From Methylomicrobium sp035916875 (GTDB lineage Bacteria > Pseudomonadota > Gammaproteobacteria > Methylococcales > Methylomonadaceae), in assembly GCF_035916875.1 (NCBI RefSeq), contig NZ_JAXUHN010000081.1:58764-122763 (forward strand): a stretch of 64,000 bases of DNA, read 5' to 3'. A program made the translations under genes and the position numbers. The notes under the pieces were generated by a model, which was given only the letters and a program-made list of their open reading frames with translations, was not told the origin of the DNA and searched no databases. Below are positions 1 to 8,765 of the stretch, piece by piece (the stretch's first letter is position 1; each line of letters starts with the position of its first letter).

Positions 1-941
1 GAAGCGAGCGAAATTACGTTGTTCACGATCGTCGGCTTGCCGAACAAACCGCTGATAGCGGGAAGAGGCGGCTTGAAACGCACCAAGCCGCGCTTGCCTT
101 CGAGGCTTTCCATTAGCGAGGTCTCCTCGCCGCAGATATAAGCGCCAGCGCCGAGACGGACTTCCAAATGAAAGGACTTGCCGCTGCCGATAACATTGTC
201 GCCGAGGTAGCCTGCCGCATAAGCCTTTTGGATCGCGACATTCAACGCCTTGTGCGCATGCGGATATTCGACACGCAGATAGATATAGCCCTGGGTCGCG
301 CCGACCGCGATGCCGGCAATCGTCATGCCTTCGATCAGCACGAACGGATCGCCTTCCATCACCATCCGGTCGGAATAAGTGCCGGAATCACCTTCGTCGG
401 CGTTGCAGATAATGTATTTTTGTTCCGACGGCGTGTTCAGCACCGTATTCCATTTGATGCCGGTAGGAAACGCCGCGCCGCCGCGCCCTCTGAGGCCGGA
501 ATCGGTGACCTGTTTGACGATTTCCGCGCCGCTCATGTTCAGCGCATTTTTCAGGCCGCGGTAACCATCGTGCGCGATATAATCATCGAGGTTGACAGGA
601 TCGGTGATGCCTATGCGCTGAAACGTCAGGCGCTGTTGATTTTTTAGATAGGGCAGTTCCTCGATCGGTCCCAAGGACAAGGCATGTTGCCCGCCGGCCA
701 GGAAGTCCGCGTCGAACAGAGCGGCTACGTCTTTGACTTGTACCGGACCATAAGCGATGCGGCCTTTCGGCGTCTCGACTTCGAGTAAAGATTCCAGCCA
801 GAACAAGCCGCGCGAGCCGTTGCGAATCAATTTGATTTGAATGCCGCGCTTTTCGGCTTCCTGCTTGATAGCGGATGCGACACGGTCCGCGCCTACGGCA
901 ACGGCGGCTGCATCGCCCGGAATATAAACGGAATAAGTCAT
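1..941 (-). CDS. fdsB: NAD-dependent formate dehydrogenase, beta (diaphorase) subunit, partial
   Basis: NuoF/HoxF-like flavoprotein that passes electrons from formate oxidation to NAD+ in the cytoplasmic fds complex. The 3' end lies outside the window; about 313 N-terminal residues are visible. After an N-terminal thioredoxin-like region comes the FMN/NADH-binding motif GLRGRGGAAFPTGIKW, then CNADEGDSGTYSDR and GAGAYICGEETSLMESLEG, all typical of the family. The start ATG overlaps the fdsG stop (ATGA, 4-nt overlap), so the two are translationally coupled. In methylotrophs this enzyme performs the last step of C1 oxidation. An isolated NuoF or a hydrogenase HoxF is less likely because the short NuoE-like gene directly precedes it and mobA is close by. 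The catalytic fdsA should follow beyond base 1. Confidence 0.9.
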   Translation of the reverse strand, partial: MTYSVYIPGDAAAVAVGADRVASAIKQEAEKRGIQIKLIRNGSRGLFWLESLLEVETPKGRIAYGPVQVKDVAALFDADFLAGGQHALSLGPIEELPYLKNQQRLTFQRIGITDPVNLDDYIAHDGYRGLKNALNMSGAEIVKQVTDSGLRGRGGAAFPTGIKWNTVLNTPSEQKYIICNADEGDSGTYSDRMVMEGDPFVLIEGMTIAGIAVGATQGYIYLRVEYPHAHKALNVAIQKAYAAGYLGDNVIGSGKSFHLEVRLGAGAYICGEETSLMESLEGKRGLVRFKPPLPAISGLFGKPTIVNNVISLA

Positions 942-1414
942 GCCGAGGCCTCCTCTGCGTGGATCACGCTGTCGAACAATTCGGCGCTGGCATGACCGTA
1001 AAGTTGTTCGCCGATCTGCATCGACGGCGATACGGAACACAAGCCTAGGCAATAAACCGGCTCGAGAGAAAAAGCTCCGTCCGCAGTCGTTTCGTGATAA
1101 TCGATACCCAGTGTGTTTTTAACATGCGCTTCGAGCGCTTTAGCGCCCTTTGCCTGACACGATTCGGCGCGGCAGACATGCACGGTGGTCTTGCCGGGCG
1201 GTGTCTCGCGGAAATAATGATAAAAACTGATCACGCCATGCACCTCTGCGCGGGAAAGATTCAGCGCCTTGGCGATGTCGGGAACGGCGTCGGCCGGAAT
1301 ATAACCGAGCCTGTCCTGGATCCCGTGCAGGATCGGTAACAGTGCGCCGGGCAGGTCTTTCAGACTTGCGATGATGTCTTGCACTATAGTGTCGATAGCG
1401 CCGGATTCTGTCAT
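938..1414 (-). CDS. fdsG: NAD-dependent formate dehydrogenase, gamma subunit
   Basis: 158-residue NuoE-like [2Fe-2S] thioredoxin-fold subunit. The four cluster cysteines are visible in CRAESC and, about 35 residues later, CLGLC. The length fits FdsG. It is the first gene of the fds operon here, and its TGA overlaps the fdsB ATG. About 100 AT-rich bases upstream (1490-1560) probably hold the promoter. The main alternative, a complex I NuoE, is disfavoured because no other nuo genes are nearby. Confidence 0.88.
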   Translation of the reverse strand: MTESGAIDTIVQDIIASLKDLPGALLPILHGIQDRLGYIPADAVPDIAKALNLSRAEVHGVISFYHYFRETPPGKTTVHVCRAESCQAKGAKALEAHVKNTLGIDYHETTADGAFSLEPVYCLGLCSVSPSMQIGEQLYGHASAELFDSVIHAEEASA

Positions 1415-1828
1415 GTCTATCTATCTCTCTCGCTAAAGGGCTGGATAACTGCATCGCGTCCGCGATGCCCATCCAATGGTATTTTTCCAGCTTAACATAA
1501 GACTTTAGCATTGTAAAAAAAACATAAATAAGACATTAGTTGTATGTTTTTTATTCAATAAATATCCAGGCTTTGTAAGTTACGCACCCATCTTGACAAT
1601 AATGGCAAATATTGCTAGGAAGTTAGGCAGAACTCGGAAAATCAGCCTGAGATAGGTGCTTGAGACCCAGGAACCGGTAAGCAATCATTGCATTGAACGT
1701 CCATTCTTCCAAGCGGTACAGAGAGAAAATTCCGGCACGATCGTGTGAAGGGCAACTTTTCAGGAAGGTCGGGACAACTCGAATCGTTACGGACGAAATA
1801 AATAACCCGTTCAACGACAAGCTCGAAT
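1415..1828. other. Intergenic region between fdsG and the aminotransferase
   Basis: About 410 bases without a convincing gene. The part next to fdsG (about 1490-1560) is AT-rich and is the likely fds promoter region. The rest holds only short open frames. One, on the minus strand near 1623-1820, ends in a sequence that vaguely resembles the C-terminus of an IS transposase, but it is too short to call. Confidence 0.5.
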
Positions 1829-3010
1829 TTACCCGACGAATCGGATGATTCCAGTAACCAGCCGTTCCAAGGCGGTATCGATTTGCGATCGATCGAGCAT
1901 TCCATACGAAATTCGCAAATAACAGCCCTCTGTCAATCCAAATGCGCTGCCCGGAATTACGGCGACTTTAAAATCATCGATCAACATTTTTGCTAGTTTC
2001 AGGTCGTTTTTTTCTGTGTTGATTTTTAACAGCAGGTAGAAAGCGCCTTCAGGTTCCGGGATTTCGCAGCGGCCTTTCAGCGGCTGTAACAGGGCAATCA
2101 CCTGTTCGCGTTTTTTCGCAAGTGCCGCCAGGTGGTTTTTACAATAATCGGAGCCAGCCTCTAATGCGCCGGTTGCCGCAACCTGGCTTATCAGCGGCGG
2201 ACAGATCAGGTTAGTGTCCTGAATTTTCAACAGCGAGGGTGTCAATGCCTCCGGAAAGGCCATGTAGCCGATGCGCCAACTCGCAAAACCGTAGGCCTTC
2301 GAGAGCGAGTACAACGAAATGGTATGCGTCTTTGCGCTTGGCAGCGAGGCCGGAGAAAAATGTTTCGCTTCTCCATAGGTAAAATATTCGTAGGCTTCAT
2401 CGTTGATGTGGTACAGGCCGAATTCGCGGCAGAGATCATTGACCGCACGCAGCGCGACTTCCGGATAGACCGCACCGCTCGGGTTATTCGGCGAAATGGT
2501 CACGATTGCGCGGGTTTTCTCGGTAATCGCGGCGCGCAAGCGGGAAATGTCCAACTGATAGCAATAGTCGGTCGCTACGCCGACCGGCGTGCAGTTCAGC
2601 ATGCGGACCGCCATTTCCTGATTGAAATAATAGGGCAGGGGCAAGATGATTTCATCGCCGGGATCCGTGATCGCGAGCAGCGAATTCAGAAATGCCATGT
2701 TCGAGCCTGCCGTGACCATCACCCCGTAGCCGGCTGCCAAATTGATGCCGTTTTCAAGACGCAGTTTGTCGCGGATCGATGCGAGGAGAGGCGCATGACC
2801 GAAGGCCAAGCCATAGAGATGTGGCTCCGGTTGCAGGCCGAAATCGCGGATTGCGGCCAGGGCAGCATCTGGCGGAGGATAGAAAACCATGCCTTGGCCG
2901 AGCGAGAGCGTGCCGGGATTGCTTCGGATCCAGGCGCCGACGACAGGAATGATAGGGGATTGTACCGATGCAATGCGCTGGCTTACGTCTCTGTTTCTAT
3001 GTGCAGTCAT
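1829..3010 (-). CDS. Pyridoxal-phosphate-dependent aminotransferase (class I/II)
   Basis: 393-residue fold-type I aminotransferase of the aspartate/aromatic group. Visible hallmarks are the substrate-binding NNPSGAVYP, the ND.AYEYF segment that contacts the PLP pyridine ring, and the Schiff-base lysine in SLSKAYGFASWRIGYMAFP. Near the C-terminus FGLTEGCYLRISYG supplies the conserved arginine. The frame opens upstream with a TTG at 3025, but the ATG at 3010 is the more natural start; neither has a strong ribosome site. The exact amino-donor specificity cannot be read from sequence. It appears to be a single-gene unit between mobA and fds. Confidence 0.85.
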   Translation of the reverse strand: MTAHRNRDVSQRIASVQSPIIPVVGAWIRSNPGTLSLGQGMVFYPPPDAALAAIRDFGLQPEPHLYGLAFGHAPLLASIRDKLRLENGINLAAGYGVMVTAGSNMAFLNSLLAITDPGDEIILPLPYYFNQEMAVRMLNCTPVGVATDYCYQLDISRLRAAITEKTRAIVTISPNNPSGAVYPEVALRAVNDLCREFGLYHINDEAYEYFTYGEAKHFSPASLPSAKTHTISLYSLSKAYGFASWRIGYMAFPEALTPSLLKIQDTNLICPPLISQVAATGALEAGSDYCKNHLAALAKKREQVIALLQPLKGRCEIPEPEGAFYLLLKINTEKNDLKLAKMLIDDFKVAVIPGSAFGLTEGCYLRISYGMLDRSQIDTALERLVTGIIRFVG

Positions 3011-3131
3011 TAAGTTGGAGATCAAGCAAACTTACAATTTGATGGGAACAAGATTGCAATCAAATTCGATATGTTCAACGCAGTGCACAAAGCTGTGTGT
3101 TGCGGTTGCGGTCATTTCGGGCTGCACGGCG

Positions 3132-3728
3132 TTATCGTGCACTTTGCGCTTCCAGTGCGTTCAGGTCGGCCATTGTATTCAGGTTGACGAAGATGTCCGG
3201 CGTCGCGCTGAAATCGGCTAGCGCGAGTTGATGTTGTTCGAGCCAGCGATCGATTCTGCGTTCGCCGCTGGCGAGGTAATTTTGCAGGCTGTCTTTTAAT
3301 GCGGTTTTGAGCGCGAGAAAAACCGGATGCAGGCGCTCGCCGTCGTGCGCGGCCGCGACATCGGCATCGTGGTCGGCGCGAGCCGCGAGCAGTTTCCGCA
3401 CATGCTCGGGTTTGACAAGCGGCGAATCGCAAGGCAAGACGACCAATATTTCCGCCCGGGTATGCAGCAGCGCGGTTAGGATGCCGGCCAAGGGTCCGTC
3501 GAAGCCGGCGGTTTGATCCTGCACGACCGGAGGACCGAACAGCCGGTATTGTTCGAGATTGCGGTTTGCGCTGATGATGATCTCGGACGCCGCGCCGGCG
3601 AGCGCGTCGATTGCGTAGCAAACCAGCGGACGGCCGTGATACAAAATCAGGCCTTTGTCTCGGTTGCTCATCCGCCGCGCCAGCCCCCCTGCCAGGATTA
3701 CCCCGGCCACTGTTGTTCGAGCGCTCAT
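3132..3728 (-). CDS. mobA: Molybdenum cofactor guanylyltransferase
   Basis: 198-residue cytoplasmic enzyme that transfers GMP from GTP to molybdopterin to make the guanine dinucleotide cofactor. The N-terminal nucleotide-binding loop VILAGGLARRMSNRDKGL and the following LPCDSPLV metal site are typical of MobA. The length fits the family. The fds formate dehydrogenase next door belongs to a family that uses a molybdopterin guanine dinucleotide cofactor, so the proximity makes functional sense. It is divergent from the DUF302 lipoprotein gene, with about 39 bases between the starts. Confidence 0.9.
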   Translation of the reverse strand: MSARTTVAGVILAGGLARRMSNRDKGLILYHGRPLVCYAIDALAGAASEIIISANRNLEQYRLFGPPVVQDQTAGFDGPLAGILTALLHTRAEILVVLPCDSPLVKPEHVRKLLAARADHDADVAAAHDGERLHPVFLALKTALKDSLQNYLASGERRIDRWLEQHQLALADFSATPDIFVNLNTMADLNALEAQSAR

Positions 3729-3767
3729 AATGTTAAGCTTGGTCGGTTCATCACTCTCGGTTTAGCC

Positions 3768-4223
3768 ATGTTTCGACGTCTTGCGGTTTTGATCGGTCTG
3801 TTCTTTCTTGCAAGCTGCGCTAGCTCACCGCCCGGCGAATATCTGCTCTATTATCAGGCCGAAACGAAAAAACCGTATGACGAGGTGCTCGACGAACTGA
3901 AAAGCGCGATCGCGGAAAATAATTTCAGGATAACAGCACACAGCCGTGTCGGTAAAGTGATCCGCGATCGCGGCGACAAAGATTTTCCGGAGTTCGACAC
4001 GATCCAGTTCTGCAATCTGACCCATGCCCGAACGATGCTGTTGATCGAACCGGAAGCAATCAAGTATATGCCGTGCAATGTAGTAATGTATCAGCGTAAC
4101 GGCAAGACGATCGTCAGAACCCATTTGTTGCCGACCGATTCGGATAATCCCGAATTGAACCGTTTTTTGGGGACGATGAATCAAAAGTTAAAAGCGATCG
4201 TCGATTTTGCTGTCGAGGAATAG
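3768..4223 (+). CDS. DUF302-family lipoprotein
   Basis: 151-residue predicted lipoprotein. The start at 3768 gives an N-terminus MFRRLAVLIGLFFLASC, a lipoprotein signal with a lipobox (LASC). The open frame extends further upstream, but over mobA sequence. The mature part has the DUF302 pattern: a central IQFCNLTHA segment, IEPEAIKYMPCNVVMYQRNG, and a C-terminal helix. DUF302 proteins have no settled biochemical function. The gene converges on the GGDEF-EAL gene, leaving only 8 bases between their ends. Confidence 0.7.
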   Translation: MFRRLAVLIGLFFLASCASSPPGEYLLYYQAETKKPYDEVLDELKSAIAENNFRITAHSRVGKVIRDRGDKDFPEFDTIQFCNLTHARTMLLIEPEAIKYMPCNVVMYQRNGKTIVRTHLLPTDSDNPELNRFLGTMNQKLKAIVDFAVEE

Positions 4224-4231
4224 TTGGTTGA

Positions 4232-7039
4232 CTAGATCGAGGATTGGGGCTTGCCGATCAGGCCGCCTTGCACGAGATCGATGTCCAGTTCTTTGAGCTT
4301 TTTCAGCACGCCGTCATTTTCGACGCATTTCGCTATCGTGAGTTTGCCGAACGTATGCGCGACTCCTGACAACGCTTTGACAAACATCTGGTCGTCGGTA
4401 TTTTGATCGATTTGCCTAATGAATGCGCCGCCGATCTTCACGTAATCAATCGGTAGATGCTTCAGGTAGTAGAAGGATGAAAAACTGACGCCGAAATTAT
4501 CTAGAGCGACGTCGCAGCCCAGCGTCTTGAATTGATCGATCAATATTTCAGCCAGCTCAAAATCCGCTTCGGCGGCGGCTTCCGGGATTTCGAAAATGAT
4601 TTTGGCGGGGCTGATGCCGTAGAGACCGAACAAATAGGCCACATCGTCATAAAAACCGGCATCTTCGAAAATCTTGCCGGACAGATTTATCGACAAACGG
4701 CAGTCCTTGCCTTGCCGTTCGGAATCGTGCAGTATCCGCAACGCTTTTTTGAAGGTGATGCGGTCGATTTTCCCGGCCAGGCCGAGTTCTTCGGCGTGAT
4801 TGAGGAAACTTTCAGGCAGCAACAGCGGGCCGTCGTCTTGCGGCAGGCGTAACAGGCATTCGTAATGATGCGGCGCGGACAATTTGTCGTACATTACGGG
4901 CTGATATTGCAGCACAAATAGATCATCAGCGATCGCCTGTTCGAGCCGTTGCCTAAAGCTTAACATGTGCGCGATTTTGAGCCGGCTTTCGCTACTCAGC
5001 CGGCAACAGTAAAAGTTTCCTGGACCTGCCAACTTTGCCTGTAGCCGTGCCGCATCAGCATTCGCGTACAGGTCGTTCGGCGTCAGTCCGTGCTCGGGAT
5101 ACAGCGCGATTCCAATATGCGCGGCTAGCCGATAGCTCGTACCCGCATGGTTAAATGGGGATGTATTGATGTCCTGATTGAGTTTTTCCGCAAGCGAGGC
5201 AATGTTATCCGTTTTCACATGCGAAACCAGTAGCGCGAAAACGTTGTCGTTGATCCGGCTGAGCCTGTCGACAGAGCGCAAATTGTCCTTTAGCCGGCGG
5301 GCAACCCAGACCAGCAACATTTCGCCCGCCTGTATGCCATGCGCATCAATGATGTCTTGATAGCGGTCCACGTCGAAGATAAACACTGCAATCAGATAAT
5401 CGTAGCGCCGCGCTGCGGTCAGCGCGACCGCCATTTCGTTGCGGAACTGCTGATGGCCGGCAAGGCCGGTGACCGGATCATTGATCGGCATGGTCAGAAT
5501 TTTCTGCTCGTACAACGTGCGTTCGCTGTTATCGATGCCGATGGTCAAGATCACCGCCTCGTCCGGGTTGCTTGGCGGATTGAACAGCGTATGACGCCAG
5601 GAGATGCTGCGCGTTCGACCTGACTCGGAAACCAGTTGCCCGTCGATCTGAAATTGGCCGGCCATTTCGCCCGATCTGAGCTGGCTCAGCTTTCTATGGT
5701 GCGCCCATTCGGCGTCGGGAATCAGAAGATCGAAGATTTTGCCTTTGATCGAACGTTCTTCCCGGCCCAGTTCCTGGATGCCGGTCTGATTGATCGTCAG
5801 GATGATGCCGTTCAGTTTTTGCGTCAGGATGATAATCGGCGCGGTATCGACCAATTGCCGGATAAAATCGCGCTCAGTCGCCAGTTCACGGCTTTTTTCG
5901 ATCAATTTCAAGGTATTGCCGTGCACTTCCTGCTCCAGCGATTCCAAATGCCGGGCCAGGGTCAGAGCGGTTTGATGCAGTTGGTCCAGTTCGTCGAAAT
6001 CGGCCGACATTGGGCTTTTTACGGCGATAAGTTCGCGGAACTTGTCGTACTGATGTTCGGCCAGCAACGGCAGCGCCTCCGAAAGAGCCGAGACGCGCGA
6101 CAGGGTGTAATACAGCAGGATCGGCAGCAGCAGCAAGGAAACCAGCAGACTCATGACCCCATACAGCCAGACTTTCCGCAAATCTTCCTGCAGATTTCGG
6201 TCAATGGCGCTGATGTCCTTGATAAACAAATACAGCGGGGCTTGATGCTGAATGCCCGGAATTGGCGTGACTCCGAATTCGAAAACGGCTCCCTCCAGAC
6301 GGAGGGTTTGGTTTTTTTTGATCAGATCGGAGAGAGAAACATGCTCGACGACATACTCGTACAGTTTTTTGTTGTGGTCTGAGGAAGTCAGACCTGCCAG
6401 CCGGTAAGGCCAGGAATTCCCCGGCGTTTCACGCAACGCATCATCCAGAAACAGGATGCCGATGTCGGAACCGGTCGCCTGCCTGTATTTGATCATGATG
6501 TCCGCAAACGAGCGGGTAACGCCATAGGCGCCGACGGTTTGGGATTTGCCGATTACCGGCACGACGACTTGCTGAAAACAAATATCCGCGCAAACGGTGC
6601 GATGTTCCGGCATTTCAGAGCGTAATACCTTCTTGGCGGTTACGCTGTCGATCAGCCGCGGACTCCCCCAAGACTTGACGATGGAGCCTCCGCCGTCAAA
6701 AAAAACGATATTGGTAATGCCCCAGCTTAGTTGCCATTCCGACCATTTCTCATCGAGAGTGGTAAACGCGGGGAGTTGGCGGTTTTTAGCGAGGGCGGTC
6801 TGTTTTCCCAGCAGGGGGAGCATTTCCGCGAGCTGTTCGAGCTCCAGAAACGAATCTTCTGTCAGCGCCTGGGCAATGTTAATATGGACAATGTGCTCAT
6901 TGCGGCGGCTAGCGTTGAAATTTTCCATCGCATGTTGATAGGCGAAAAAGGAAAAAATGCTATGCATCAGCAGAAACACACAACCAAACAAGATGGCAAG
7001 TTTCCAACGCAGGCTCAAAAAAAAGGGCGCGTTCGACAT
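4232..7039 (-). CDS. Membrane-bound PAS-GGDEF-EAL protein with degenerate catalytic motifs
   Basis: 935-residue inner-membrane c-di-GMP-type signalling protein. A transmembrane helix at about 13-35 and another at about 291-312 enclose a periplasmic sensor region. HAMP-like and coiled-coil sequence follows, then a PAS domain (about 395-510), a GGDEF domain (about 525-680) and an EAL domain (about 690-930). The GGDEF signature is replaced by a RINDN-type sequence. The EAL signature reads ECLLRL, and the usual DDFG metal motif reads LDNFG. Other EAL residues remain (SINLSG, FEIPE, DYVKI). Loss of GGDEF predicts no cyclase activity; the D-to-N change makes phosphodiesterase activity doubtful, so it may be a c-di-GMP receptor. 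It is the last gene of a three-gene operon, 6 bases after the porin gene. Confidence 0.87.
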   Translation of the reverse strand: MSNAPFFLSLRWKLAILFGCVFLLMHSIFSFFAYQHAMENFNASRRNEHIVHINIAQALTEDSFLELEQLAEMLPLLGKQTALAKNRQLPAFTTLDEKWSEWQLSWGITNIVFFDGGGSIVKSWGSPRLIDSVTAKKVLRSEMPEHRTVCADICFQQVVVPVIGKSQTVGAYGVTRSFADIMIKYRQATGSDIGILFLDDALRETPGNSWPYRLAGLTSSDHNKKLYEYVVEHVSLSDLIKKNQTLRLEGAVFEFGVTPIPGIQHQAPLYLFIKDISAIDRNLQEDLRKVWLYGVMSLLVSLLLLPILLYYTLSRVSALSEALPLLAEHQYDKFRELIAVKSPMSADFDELDQLHQTALTLARHLESLEQEVHGNTLKLIEKSRELATERDFIRQLVDTAPIIILTQKLNGIILTINQTGIQELGREERSIKGKIFDLLIPDAEWAHHRKLSQLRSGEMAGQFQIDGQLVSESGRTRSISWRHTLFNPPSNPDEAVILTIGIDNSERTLYEQKILTMPINDPVTGLAGHQQFRNEMAVALTAARRYDYLIAVFIFDVDRYQDIIDAHGIQAGEMLLVWVARRLKDNLRSVDRLSRINDNVFALLVSHVKTDNIASLAEKLNQDINTSPFNHAGTSYRLAAHIGIALYPEHGLTPNDLYANADAARLQAKLAGPGNFYCCRLSSESRLKIAHMLSFRQRLEQAIADDLFVLQYQPVMYDKLSAPHHYECLLRLPQDDGPLLLPESFLNHAEELGLAGKIDRITFKKALRILHDSERQGKDCRLSINLSGKIFEDAGFYDDVAYLFGLYGISPAKIIFEIPEAAAEADFELAEILIDQFKTLGCDVALDNFGVSFSSFYYLKHLPIDYVKIGGAFIRQIDQNTDDQMFVKALSGVAHTFGKLTIAKCVENDGVLKKLKELDIDLVQGGLIGKPQSSI

Positions 7040-7045
7040 GGGCGG

Positions 7046-8242
7046 CTAAAAACGAAACAATGCTTGCACTCCGAACAGATCCCAATCCTGCGTCGTCCGC
7101 AGCCGATCCGGATTATCGGCTTGCGGCAGCCACAACGTGCCGTGTACGCGGTGATATTCGCCGCGCAGCATCCAGCTGCCGTTGATGTCCCAGCGCAGTC
7201 CGATAGTCCAGTCCTGGGCGTAGGCGGCGTGAGAGGGCAGTCCGATCGCTTCCAGACCGGTGCCCCGGCGGTTTTCGGTATTGCCGTCTATCGTATCGAA
7301 GCGCACGGTGGCCTGCCATTTCGGAAAAAACCGGTAACTGCCCTCGATATACCAACTTTCGGTCGCAAAGCGCCGGTCGGGCAGCGTTTCATAACCTTTC
7401 ATTACATTATGCCGGTAGTTGTATTCCGCGGTCAGTGTCAGTTTTTCGCCGTTGTATTGCGCAGAAATCATTAGCGGTCGTACGAAGGATGTGCCGGCGC
7501 CGAATCTATCTCCAGCCAGCGGATGATAGCCGAGTTCCAAATCCGCGTAACTGACCGCGAAAACGTATTCGCCGCCGTTCAATTCGTAACTCAATTGGGT
7601 GACGACTGTGGGTTTGGCCGAAAATTCGCCCAGGGCATAGGGGCCGAGTTGAATCGAGCGAATTTCCTGATTATTGCCCAATGGCACGACATAATTAAAT
7701 TTAAAGATAAAATCGCCGTAATCGGTATGTTGTTCTGCATAGAACGAACCGCCGTCGCCGGACGTCAACAGCGAGCGCGAGCGTTCGAAATAATTGCCTT
7801 GCGGCAGCAGGATGGTCGGATGCGTAAACGGGACATCGCGCGTTTCGTTATATAAACCCAAGGGAATCTTGACCCGCCCGCCGCGTATTCCGATACGGCC
7901 AGCGTCATGCTCCAGCAGCGTCAAATCGGCCAGCCCGTAATCGACCCTGAAGCTGCCGCGATCGATGTCGCCGGCGCGGCGGTATAATCCTTGGATTGCA
8001 AAGTTCAGGCGGTCGTAAGGCTGGTAAGACGTATTCAGGCCGACTTCGGTAAGGCCGAGGCTGACGCCGTCGTCGCTTTGACCGAACAGATTGTTATCCG
8101 AAGTGTGGAACATGCTTTGCGCGAGAAAACCATGCACCTGCATTTCGTCAGGTAAATAACCGGCCATACCCGCACCCGGCAGGCTCGAAAGGATCAGCAG
8201 CAACAGTCCGTTACTGATAGTCGAACAGACGAATTTTCGCAT
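7046..8242 (-). CDS. Outer-membrane beta-barrel porin-like protein
   Basis: 398 residues with a Sec signal peptide ending near AGMAG, followed by alternating hydrophobic/polar strands rich in Tyr, Gly and Arg, and a C-terminal phenylalanine (ALFRF), all typical of outer-membrane barrels. Length fits a 16-stranded porin. The substrate cannot be inferred. Its start lies inside the upstream binding-protein-like gene (32-base overlap) with no clear ribosome site of its own, suggesting coupled translation. The pairing with a periplasmic binding-like gene upstream and a GGDEF-EAL gene downstream suggests uptake or sensing of a common ligand. Confidence 0.75.
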   Translation of the reverse strand: MRKFVCSTISNGLLLLILSSLPGAGMAGYLPDEMQVHGFLAQSMFHTSDNNLFGQSDDGVSLGLTEVGLNTSYQPYDRLNFAIQGLYRRAGDIDRGSFRVDYGLADLTLLEHDAGRIGIRGGRVKIPLGLYNETRDVPFTHPTILLPQGNYFERSRSLLTSGDGGSFYAEQHTDYGDFIFKFNYVVPLGNNQEIRSIQLGPYALGEFSAKPTVVTQLSYELNGGEYVFAVSYADLELGYHPLAGDRFGAGTSFVRPLMISAQYNGEKLTLTAEYNYRHNVMKGYETLPDRRFATESWYIEGSYRFFPKWQATVRFDTIDGNTENRRGTGLEAIGLPSHAAYAQDWTIGLRWDINGSWMLRGEYHRVHGTLWLPQADNPDRLRTTQDWDLFGVQALFRF

Positions 8243-8630
8243 TGTCCGGTTTTTTACTCACATAACCAATCGAATTCGGCGTATTCATGATTTTTTTGAT
8301 CATCTCCTGCTCTGAATCGAGTTGGATCGGGGCGACGCCGGTGCCGGTGTAGGTCATCCGGTCCCAAGCGCGCCTAAATTGATGCGGAAACATGTTCAGA
8401 TTATTTTTGACAAAGTCCTTATGGACCGGATGATCGTCAGCAAGCGTATACACCTTGATTTGCTCGCCATTAGGCCATAGCCTCTGGCGCATGGCAAAAA
8501 TCGCGCGCACGTCGGCGCGCGAAAAGCGTCCGGGCGGCGCCGAATCGTTTATGATGATGTCCGCCGAGCCGGCGACAAGCGGCCACAGGCCCAGGCAATA
8601 ACATGCGATTGCCGAGACCCTGAGCGACAT
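8211..8630 (-). CDS. Small periplasmic phosphate-binding-like (PBP) domain protein
   Basis: 139 residues from the ATG at 8630, with signal peptide MSLRVSAIACYCLGLWPLVAG. An in-frame TTG at 8654 is a poorer alternative. The mature protein resembles a half-length PstS-like domain: FSRADVRAIFAMRQRLWPNG near the front and NTPNSIGYVSK near the end are the recurring motifs of these proteins. It is too short to be a full bilobed binding protein. As first gene of the operon with the porin and the GGDEF-EAL protein, it may feed a ligand signal to the periplasmic sensor. That role is inference. Confidence 0.65.
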   Translation of the reverse strand: MSLRVSAIACYCLGLWPLVAGSADIIINDSAPPGRFSRADVRAIFAMRQRLWPNGEQIKVYTLADDHPVHKDFVKNNLNMFPHQFRRAWDRMTYTGTGVAPIQLDSEQEMIKKIMNTPNSIGYVSKKPDNAKIRLFDYQ

Positions 8631-8765
8631 TTTGCCACGATCCGAATCCCGCAACTTAGGCGTTCTCCGCTCGCTGGATGATCGCTGTTTTGATAATCAG
8701 GTCGTTATGACGCAGGAACCCGGTTCCGGCGGCATGCGTCCGGCCGCCGCTTAGGGTCTTGGATC

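Noticed and set aside
1623..1905. Minus-strand frames after the aminotransferase, one ending in a transposase-like sequence
   Set aside because: Too short and without terminal repeats or a complete domain; similarity is only an impression.
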